Source of the DNA: JADGQM01 sp964505935
GTDB lineage: Bacteria; Desulfobacterota; Syntrophobacteria; Syntrophobacterales; Syntrophobacteraceae
Assembly: GCA_964505935.1 (NCBI GenBank)
Contig: CAZDKX010000335.1
Span: 1 to 5,186, forward strand
DNA length: 5,186 nucleotides
Direction of reading: 5' to 3'
Each line of letters opens with the position of its first letter. Within the stretch, counting starts at the first letter, position 1. The translations under genes and the position numbers were made by a program. Under the pieces are notes generated by a model. The model was given only the letters and a program-made list of their open reading frames with translations. It was not told the origin of the DNA and did not search any database. Shown in pieces: positions 1-4,345 of the stretch.

Positions 1-491
1 ATTTCGGCGGCGTGCACCGCTACAACGTGACGGGCCTCTATCACGACATGTGGGGGTTTCCCTCGGATGAACCGGGGATTATCAACGAACTGCTCCATCA
101 TCTGATGGACAAGATTCAGAACCGGCGCAACCAGCTCTGCCGTTTCAAGGAATTCTACACCGAGGATGCCGAATGCCTGGTCATCTCGTACGGTTCCTCG
201 GCCCGCTCCGCCCGAGCGGTGGTGGAAAAGCACCGCCAGCTGGGGGAGCGCTTCGGGTTGCTCGAACTGCAGACCATCTGGCCCTTCCCCACCGATCTCA
301 TCCGACGCAAAGCCGCCCAGGCCAGGACCGTGCTCATGGTGGAGATGAACATGGGCCAGCTTTGTCAGTCGGTCCGCCTGGCCGTGGACCGACCGGAGCG
401 GGTGTTTTTGTCGAACCGGGTCGACGGCGTCTTCATCAGTCCGAGCGATATTGAAAAAACCCTGCGCCTGATCCAGGGAAGGGGGGTATAA
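1..491 (+). CDS. korA: 2-oxoacid:ferredoxin oxidoreductase alpha subunit, 3' part (probably 2-oxoglutarate-specific)
   Basis: The 5' end lies outside the window. The frame is already open from base 3, so the in-frame GTG at 12 is an internal valine, not a start. About 163 C-terminal residues are visible. They contain VTGLYHDMWGFPSDEP, typical of the alpha-subunit stretch before the C-terminal domain. The transketolase C-terminal-like domain follows, with VISYGSSARSARAVVEKHR, then LLELQTIWPFP and TVLMVEMNMGQL. In this family the alpha subunit pairs with the TPP-binding beta subunit to oxidise a 2-oxoacid with CoA and reduce ferredoxin, or to run in reverse, in the cytoplasm. The beta gene starts three bases after the stop and the gamma gene follows, giving the alpha-beta-gamma order usual for KorABC. 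The 2-oxoglutarate preference is inferred from family resemblance; a branched-chain or generic 2-oxoacid enzyme is possible. A small ferredoxin subunit (KorD) may lie upstream. Confidence 0.87.
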   Translation, partial: FGGVHRYNVTGLYHDMWGFPSDEPGIINELLHHLMDKIQNRRNQLCRFKEFYTEDAECLVISYGSSARSARAVVEKHRQLGERFGLLELQTIWPFPTDLIRRKAAQARTVLMVEMNMGQLCQSVRLAVDRPERVFLSNRVDGVFISPSDIEKTLRLIQGRGV

Positions 492-494
492 GCC

Positions 495-1298
495 ATGGCG
501 GTCAAAGATTATATTCGCGAACGTTTTTTTCCACACATCTGGTGTGCCGGCTGCGGCCACGGCATCATTTTGAACGGCCTCATCCGCGCCGTCGACAAGC
601 TGCAGATCCCCAAGAGCGACATCGTGATGGTGTCGGGCATCGGCTGTTCGGCGCGCATCGCCGGATACCTCGATTTCCACACCCTCCACACCCTCCACGG
701 CCGGGCCCTGGCGTTTGCCACGGGGGTGAAAATGAGCCGGCCGGAACTGCATGTCATCGTCCCCATGGGGGATGGCGACGCGCTGGCCATCGGCGGCAAT
801 CACTTCATCCACGCCGCCCGACGCAACATCAACATCACCGCCATCGTGATGAACAACCGCATCTACGGGATGACCGGCGGTCAGTACTCGCCGCTCTCCG
901 GCTTCGGGACGCTGGCCAGCACGGCCCCTTACACCAGCGTCGATCAGACTTTCGATGTGGTGCAGCTGGCGGCGGCGGCGGGGGCGACCTATGTCGCGCG
1001 CACCACCACCTTTCATGCCCAACAGGTGGCGGAGCTCCTGCAGGAGGCGATCCTGCACAAGGGTTTCTCGGTGGTCGAAGTCATGACCCAGTGTCCGACC
1101 TATTTCGGGCGCCGCAACAAGCAGGGGGACGCGGTCGACATGCTCAAGTACATGCAGAAGATCACCACCCCCATCGGGTCCAAGGCCAAGGCAGAGAATC
1201 CCGAACTCATTGAACGCGGTGTTTTTGTGCGCAAGGAACTGCCCGAATACTGCACCGCTTATGACACCGTGATCGAGCGGGCGAAAGGGGGCAAATAA
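495..1298 (+). CDS. korB: 2-oxoacid:ferredoxin oxidoreductase beta subunit, TPP-binding (probably 2-oxoglutarate-specific)
   Basis: This complete 267-residue protein has normal length for the beta subunit. The thiamine-diphosphate site is clear: GDGDALAIGG at residues 92-101, followed by VMNNRIYGMTGGQYSP at 118-133. Four cysteines at the positions expected to ligate the single [4Fe-4S] cluster are present: C17 and C20 in WCAGCGHG, C51 in GIGCSAR and C200 in QCPTYFGRRN. HTLHGRALAFATGVK (66-80) is the conserved stretch before the TPP motif. The protein would carry out 2-oxoacid decarboxylation on TPP and pass electrons to ferredoxin in the cytoplasm. The ATG at 495 lies three bases after the alpha stop, behind a purine-rich ribosome binding site (AGGGAAGGGGGG, about 475-486), and translation is probably coupled. 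The stop overlaps the next start in a TAATG. The call as an OFOR beta subunit is firm; the exact substrate is inferred. Confidence 0.93.
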   Translation: MAVKDYIRERFFPHIWCAGCGHGIILNGLIRAVDKLQIPKSDIVMVSGIGCSARIAGYLDFHTLHTLHGRALAFATGVKMSRPELHVIVPMGDGDALAIGGNHFIHAARRNINITAIVMNNRIYGMTGGQYSPLSGFGTLASTAPYTSVDQTFDVVQLAAAAGATYVARTTTFHAQQVAELLQEAILHKGFSVVEVMTQCPTYFGRRNKQGDAVDMLKYMQKITTPIGSKAKAENPELIERGVFVRKELPEYCTAYDTVIERAKGGK

Positions 1299-1843
1299 TG
1301 GTAGAGAACTCGAAGTTCGTTTTTACCGGCTCAGGGGGACAGGGGGTGATCACGGCCGCCATCATCCTGGCGGAAGCGGCCGTCCTGCACGATCACCTCA
1401 ATGCGGTGCAAACACAGATCTATGGGGCCGCCGCCCGCGGCGGGGCAACGCGCACCGATGTGGTGATTTCCGACACGGAGATCTTCTACCCGAAGGTGAA
1501 TCAGGCCAACGTGCTGGTGTGCCTCACCCAGGAAGCCTACATGAAATTTTCGCCGATTCTCCGCCCCGGCGGGCTGCTGCTCACCGACCCGCGCTACGTC
1601 AAGATCGAGCGGACGGTGGACGCGAGGCATGTGCAACTGCCCATGTACCAGACGGTGATGGACCAGATCGGCAAGCCGATCGTCTTCAACATCTGCATGC
1701 TCGGGGCGGTCGTCGCCCTGACCGGAACCGTGCGCCGGGAATCGGTCATGAAGATGCTCGAAGACCGCATCCCGCCCGCCTTCCTGGAGATGAACCGCAA
1801 GGCGCTCGAGCTGGGTTTTGCACTGGGAGACGCGGCCGCTTGA
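1298..1843 (+). CDS. korC: 2-oxoacid:ferredoxin oxidoreductase gamma subunit (probably 2-oxoglutarate-specific)
   Basis: This complete 181-residue protein has the usual length of a stand-alone gamma subunit. GSGGQGVITAAIILAEAA (11-28) is the glycine-rich signature near the N-terminus. QTQIYGAAARGGATRTDVVI (38-57) is the family's QxxxYGxxxRGG motif, and NICMLGAVVALTG (131-143) is the conserved C-terminal segment. In this family the gamma domain helps bind CoA and completes the alpha-beta-gamma heterotrimer. Its ATG overlaps the beta stop by one base (TAATG), with AAAGGGGG just upstream, so expression is coupled to korB. The TGA stop at 1841-1843 lies inside a possible promoter -35 element. It is the last gene of the packed cluster, and a 266-base non-coding gap follows. 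Confidence 0.92.
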   Translation: MVENSKFVFTGSGGQGVITAAIILAEAAVLHDHLNAVQTQIYGAAARGGATRTDVVISDTEIFYPKVNQANVLVCLTQEAYMKFSPILRPGGLLLTDPRYVKIERTVDARHVQLPMYQTVMDQIGKPIVFNICMLGAVVALTGTVRRESVMKMLEDRIPPAFLEMNRKALELGFALGDAAA

Positions 1844-1868
1844 TCGTTGATCTGAGTACCCGTATACA
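1840..1868 (+). promoter_or_regulatory. Possible sigma-70-type promoter overlapping the korC stop
   Basis: TTGATC (1840-1845) and TATACA (1863-1868) are separated by exactly 17 bases. Each matches the housekeeping consensus at four of six positions. TTGATC recurs at 1847-1852, making a short direct repeat, but only the first copy has correct spacing. If active, it would give a transcript of about 235 bases ahead of the oadG-type gene, running through the double-hairpin repeat. This is seen only by eye; chance matches of this quality are common. Confidence 0.27.
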
Positions 1869-1894
1869 GAATAAAGTGACCGTAAGTCGCCGCA

Positions 1895-1965
1895 CGTCAT
1901 TTCGGCGAAAGCCGGAATCCAGTCCTTAGGATCCTTCCTGGACCCCGGCTTCCGCCGGGGTGACG
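1895..1965. repeat. REP-like paired inverted repeat (two hairpins, 28-nt arms)
   Basis: Two 28-base arms, 1895-1922 and 1938-1965, are inverted copies matching at 22 of 28 positions around a 15-base centre that contains GGATCC. Each arm is also a hairpin by itself. The left arm folds as TTTCGGC-GAAA-GCCGGAA (1900-1917, with one T-G pair). The right arm folds as an 8-bp perfect stem ACCCCGGC/GCCGGGGT with loop TTCC (1942-1961). Outer bases CGTCA and CCAG are shared. This is the structure of REP/REPIN elements, which are mobilised by RAYT transposases in other bacteria. Similar GGCGAAAGCC repeats are frequent in Desulfobacterota genomes (from general knowledge). Its place between korC and the pump genes would also suit a transcript-stabilising or terminating role. 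There is no T-tract, so a classical intrinsic terminator is unlikely. Confidence 0.8.
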
Positions 1966-1968
1966 GCT

Positions 1969-2094
1969 CGGAAGTGGGCACTTGTTTGTGTTGAGCTTTA
2001 GTGAGCAATGCAGGCCGGCAAGGTGTTTGTCAGACCTGGCTGATTGGGCCCGGTCGGCACCGGCGTAAGAACATCGGCAGCCGACGCGGGTTAT
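1969..2094 (+). other. Non-coding leader before the sodium-pump genes
   Basis: No convincing gene is seen here. An open frame from 2044 joins the downstream small protein, but its extra residues (GPVGTGVRTSAADAGYG) do not look like the family and it has no ribosome binding site. A 6-bp perfect stem, GTCGGC (2053-2058) with GCCGAC (2080-2085), encloses a 21-base loop about ten bases before the ribosome binding site. It could be a leader structure or chance pairing in GC-rich DNA. I see no recognisable riboswitch. Confidence 0.35.
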
Positions 2095-2100
2095 GGGAGG
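2095..2100 (+). promoter_or_regulatory. Ribosome binding site that fixes the start of the gamma-type subunit
   Basis: GGGAGG at 2095-2100 lies nine bases before the ATG at 2110, which is good spacing. An alternative in-frame ATG at 2101 directly abuts the motif and is too close. The more distant in-frame start at 2044 has no such motif. The start at 2110 is therefore preferred. Confidence 0.7.
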
Positions 2101-2109
2101 ATGGATAAT

Positions 2110-2262
2110 ATGAGTGACTTCACCTATGGACTGATGCTTCTGTGTGTGGGCATGGGAGGGACCCTGTTCACCCTTGGACTGGTCATTTTTGCCATTCAGT
2201 TATTGAAACGAATGTTCCCCTATTCGGAGGCTGAAGAGGCGGGCGGAAAGGAGAAGCTCTAA
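2110..2262 (+). CDS. oadG: Sodium-pump decarboxylase gamma-type small membrane subunit (OadG family)
   Basis: This is a 50-residue protein from the ATG at 2110. It has a short N-terminus, one hydrophobic helix (about residues 6-31, YGLMLLCVGMGGTLFTLGLV then IFAIQLL), the basic KR after the helix and an acidic, charged tail ending EKL. This matches the OadG/sodium pump decarboxylase gamma family, which begins GL-x-LMLLGMG and holds the complex together at the membrane. At 50 residues it is at the short end: it lacks the long Pro/Ala-rich linker and the C-terminal metal-binding His residues of the Klebsiella protein. Its stop overlaps the start of the beta-subunit gene in a TAATG, which supports a joint product. 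Which decarboxylase it serves (oxaloacetate, methylmalonyl-CoA or glutaconyl-CoA) cannot be read from it. Confidence 0.8.
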   Translation: MSDFTYGLMLLCVGMGGTLFTLGLVIFAIQLLKRMFPYSEAEEAGGKEKL

Positions 2263-3401
2263 TGCTGCCTTTAATCCAATCAGGATTTGGAAGCCTGCTC
2301 ATGGGTCTGAGCGCTCTCACCATTCAGAATGCCATCATGATTCTGGCGGGATGCGGGCTGCTCTACCTTGGCATCAAAAAGAACTACGAACCCTTGCTCC
2401 TGGTGCCCATCGGTTTCGGGGCCATCTTGGTAAACATCCCGCTGGCCGACATGATGGGGCCGGAAGGGCTCCTGCGCCAATTCTACAACTGGGGGGTCAT
2501 TACCGAGGTCTTCCCTTGCCTCATCTTCATTGGCATTGGGGCCATGACCGATTTCACGCCTCTTCTGGAAAATCCCAAGATCCTCCTCCTCGGCGCGGCC
2601 GGGCAGTTCGGCATTTTCCTCACTCTCCTTCTGGCGCTCGCTTTAGGATTCAATCTACTCGATGCCGTCTCCATCGGCATCATTGGTGCCTGCGACGGCC
2701 CGACCTCCATCTATGTGACCTCGAAGTTCGCTCCTCACCTCCTTGGGGCCGTTTCCGTTGCCGCCTATTCCTACATGTCCCTGGTGCCGCTTCTCCAACC
2801 CCCCATCATGCGGCTCCTCACCACCGACCGGGAGAAGAGAATCAAGATGGAATACCCGGAGAAGTCGGTTTCCCGCAACGTCAAGATCCTCTTTCCCATT
2901 GTGGTGACGATCCTCACCTGCCTGATCGCCCCCATGGGGACCGCGCTCATGGGGACCCTCATGCTGGGCAATCTTCTCAAGGAATCCGGGGTGGTAAGCC
3001 GTCTCTCCAACGTCTCCCAGAATGAAATGGCCAATGCCGTAACCCTCCTCCTGGGCATCTCCATCGGGGCCACTATGGACGGCGCCGCCTTCCTCCGTGC
3101 TGAAACGCTCATGATCCTGGGGCTCGGCTTTCTGGCGATCTGTCTTGATACGGTAACCGGAGTCCTGTTCGGCAAGCTCATGTGTTTTCTCTCCGGCGGC
3201 AAGATCAACCCCCTCCTCGGGGCGGCGGGGATTTCGGCTTACCCCATGGCAGCGCGCGTCGTTCAGACCGAGGGACGCCGATACGATACCAACAACTGGC
3301 TCCTCATGCACGCCATGGGCGCGAACACGGGCGGCCAGGTGGGCTCGATCATGGCGGCGGCGCTGATGCTCTCCGCCCTCAAGGGTGTGGGCCTGGGTTA
3401 G
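2262..3401 (+). CDS. oadB: Sodium-ion-translocating decarboxylase beta subunit (OadB/MmdB/GcdB family)
   Basis: This 379-residue polytopic membrane protein is the Na+ channel subunit that decarboxylates carboxybiotin and exports Na+. Family motifs are present in order: GIGAMTDFTPLLENP (91-105), GACDGPTSIYVTSKFAPHLL (142-161), YSYMSLVPLLQPPIMR (169-184), GTLMLGNLLKESGVVSRLS (231-249), INPLLGAAGISAYPMAARVV (315-334) and LLMHAMGANTGGQVGS (347-362). D145 and Y171 have the same spacing as Klebsiella OadB D203 and Y229. N316, G320, S325 and R332 have the spacing of N373, G377, S382 and R389, residues tied to Na+ and proton handling in that protein (from memory). At 379 residues it is shorter than the Klebsiella protein (about 433) and nearer MmdB/GcdB size. 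The ribosome binding site AAAGGAG (2247-2253) lies eight bases upstream. The partner carboxyltransferase and biotin carrier are not in the window, so the substrate is unresolved. Confidence 0.92.
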   Translation: MLPLIQSGFGSLLMGLSALTIQNAIMILAGCGLLYLGIKKNYEPLLLVPIGFGAILVNIPLADMMGPEGLLRQFYNWGVITEVFPCLIFIGIGAMTDFTPLLENPKILLLGAAGQFGIFLTLLLALALGFNLLDAVSIGIIGACDGPTSIYVTSKFAPHLLGAVSVAAYSYMSLVPLLQPPIMRLLTTDREKRIKMEYPEKSVSRNVKILFPIVVTILTCLIAPMGTALMGTLMLGNLLKESGVVSRLSNVSQNEMANAVTLLLGISIGATMDGAAFLRAETLMILGLGFLAICLDTVTGVLFGKLMCFLSGGKINPLLGAAGISAYPMAARVVQTEGRRYDTNNWLLMHAMGANTGGQVGSIMAAALMLSALKGVGLG

Positions 3402-3434
3402 AACGACTGAGGACGATCACAAAGGAGAAACCAT

Positions 3435-3875
3435 ATGGCGAATCTGGCTATTCAAGCTATTCTTGCTACCGGACATCGAGAAATGGGTGAATTCCAAGGT
3501 CCCGAGAAGCGATCGGTCTATGACATACTCTTCCCGGATATCGCTCTGCCCGGGTTTGTGGCGCAACCGGCACTCATCGTTCTGGCAGTACGGAATGTGG
3601 ACTATGAAAAGAATTTCATCACCATCAACGCCCCTCCTGAAGCCATCGATCAGAGCTACGATGAAGTCAGGGACTCCGGCTATTTTGTTTGGCGCATCCT
3701 TCCCAATCCCAGCGATTCGTGGATTCTTCAGATCCATCAAATCGACGGCAGCAAGCTGAAGGCAGCCGGAAATGTGCTGGGAATCCACAGCCGAGACATT
3801 GATGGCGGACGGGCGGGAATTCACGACACCTTTTCCGTGGCCAGATTGTTCATGCTTTATTCATCGTCGAAATGA
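3435..3875 (+). CDS. Hypothetical 146-residue protein downstream of the sodium pump
   Basis: I do not recognise this protein. The ATG at 3435 has a good ribosome binding site (AAAGGAG, 3421-3427, seven bases away) and follows oadB by 33 bases on the same strand, so it is probably in the pump operon. There is no signal peptide, membrane helix or cysteine motif. The composition suggests a soluble, mostly beta-strand fold: alternating hydrophobic stretches such as ALIVLAVRNVDYEKNFITIN (46-65), YFVWRILPNPSDSWILQIHQ (83-102) and a C-terminal FSVARLFMLY. The segment NVLGIHSRDIDGG (113-125) is Gly/Asp-rich and could be a ligand-binding or turn region. The pattern loosely recalls small beta-sandwich (lectin-like) domains, but that is only a hint. 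By eye it is less GC-rich than its neighbours, so it may have been acquired separately. Overlapping open frames on both strands lack a ribosome binding site and plausible protein composition. Confidence 0.72.
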   Translation: MANLAIQAILATGHREMGEFQGPEKRSVYDILFPDIALPGFVAQPALIVLAVRNVDYEKNFITINAPPEAIDQSYDEVRDSGYFVWRILPNPSDSWILQIHQIDGSKLKAAGNVLGIHSRDIDGGRAGIHDTFSVARLFMLYSSSK

Positions 3876-3899
3876 GCCTCTAGGGAAGATGCGGCCGTC

Positions 3900-3939
3900 T
3901 CAAGGGGCCTGAATGCATGCACCCCCCAGGCCACCTTGA
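3900..3939. terminator. Strong bulged hairpin, possible terminator between convergent genes
   Basis: TCAAGGGGCCTG (3900-3911) pairs with CAGGCC-A-CCTTGA (3927-3939), giving 12 base pairs with one bulged A at 3933 and a 15-base loop. It starts 25 bases after the stop of the hypothetical gene and lies before the end of the convergent gene remnant, a natural place for a two-way terminator. Neither side has a run of T, so factor-independent termination is doubtful. The rest of the gap (3940-4001) shows nothing I can name. Confidence 0.42.
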
Positions 3940-4001
3940 AATGACTGCGAAGAATCCGGGATTTCGGTGGCGAGATCGTCGGAGAGGCCGAAAGTCACCG
4001 C

Positions 4002-4342
4002 CTATGAAACGGTTTTGCCGCGCACGACCAGCAGCAGGATGATGCCATTGACGGCCAGGAAAACAGCGGTGGCCAGGAGGAAGGAAACGGTGATGCTGGT
4101 CTGGTCGACGGTTAGTCCAACCGTCATATAGAACGAAACAGCCGAGAAATATCCAATCATACTACCGCGAAGCAGACCATGAACGGCCGTAACGCCGCTC
4201 TGCTTTTGCGCAAAGACTGCCATGATGCACATGAAAACAGGAAAGGGGGCGAGAATCCCGCTCCATTGAGGCCCGAGCCATTCGGCCCCCTGGTGATGAG
4301 CAAGACCATGGCCGTTGCAATGGTCATTCTGAGCAGGAGGAA
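4002..4342 (-). pseudogene. Frameshifted, 5'-truncated remnant of a multi-pass membrane protein gene
   Basis: Reading the minus strand, the frame from 4290 to the stop at 4002-4004 gives AEWLGPQWSGILAPFPVFMC, then IMAVFAQKQSG, LLRGSMIGYFSAVSFYMTVG and SITVSFLLATAVFLAVNGII. Together these look like an integral membrane protein with about three more helices. Upstream of a G5 run (4286-4290) this frame turns non-hydrophobic and unlikely (PPAQNDHCNGHGLAHHQ). The neighbouring frame instead reads FLLLRMTIATAMVLLITRG, a proper membrane helix. One extra G would join the two as ...LLITRGAEWLGP... . The sequence recalls a family of bacterial inner-membrane proteins with a repeated WxGLLAxFPV-type motif (from memory), of which only the C-terminal half remains. 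The upstream frame hits a TAG at 4358-4360, inside the divergent gene. No ribosome binding site is seen. A sequencing error in the homopolymer could explain the shift but not the missing N-terminal half. Confidence 0.62.
4335..4340 (+). promoter_or_regulatory. Strong ribosome binding site for the sensor-aspartase fusion
   Basis: AGGAGG lies five bases before the ATG at 4346, a near-perfect anti-Shine-Dalgarno match that supports this start. The motif lies within the last readable codons of the minus-strand membrane-gene remnant. No convincing promoter was found in the roughly 150 bases upstream. Confidence 0.75.
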
Positions 4343-4345
4343 ACC

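Noticed and set aside
678..698. Nine-base tandem repeat in korB (CACACCCTC twice)
   Set aside because: It encodes HTLHTLHGR, a normal conserved stretch of the beta-subunit family, so protein constraint explains it.
1331..2008. 225-residue minus-strand open frame across korC and the intergenic repeat
   Set aside because: It is an antisense shadow of korC. Its N-terminal part is just translated REP-like repeat (RRKPGSR, DWIPAFAEMT), a common artefact.
2044..2109. In-frame upstream extension of the gamma-type subunit, giving a 72-residue protein
   Set aside because: The extension lacks a ribosome binding site and its residues do not resemble the family. GGGAGG at 2095-2100 points to the ATG at 2110.
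2933..2957. Direct repeat CATGGGGACC in oadB
   Set aside because: It encodes PMGTALMGTLMLG, part of the usual OadB motif before GNLLKESGVV.
2655..3311. 218-residue minus-strand open frame inside oadB
   Set aside because: It is a His/Gly/Glu-rich antisense shadow of a strongly conserved membrane protein gene.
3385..3759. 124-residue plus-strand open frame overlapping the end of oadB and the hypothetical gene
   Set aside because: It starts inside oadB, has no ribosome binding site, has an unlikely composition (many Trp, Arg and Ser) and is out of frame with the better-supported gene at 3435.
3417..3824. 135-residue minus-strand open frame opposite the hypothetical gene
   Set aside because: It has no ribosome binding site or family resemblance, and it lies antisense to a gene with a clear start signal.
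4205..4214. Perfect palindrome TTTGCGCAAA, possible operator
   Set aside because: It lies in former coding sequence (FAQK) about 130 bases from the nearest start, and there is only one copy; chance is sufficient.
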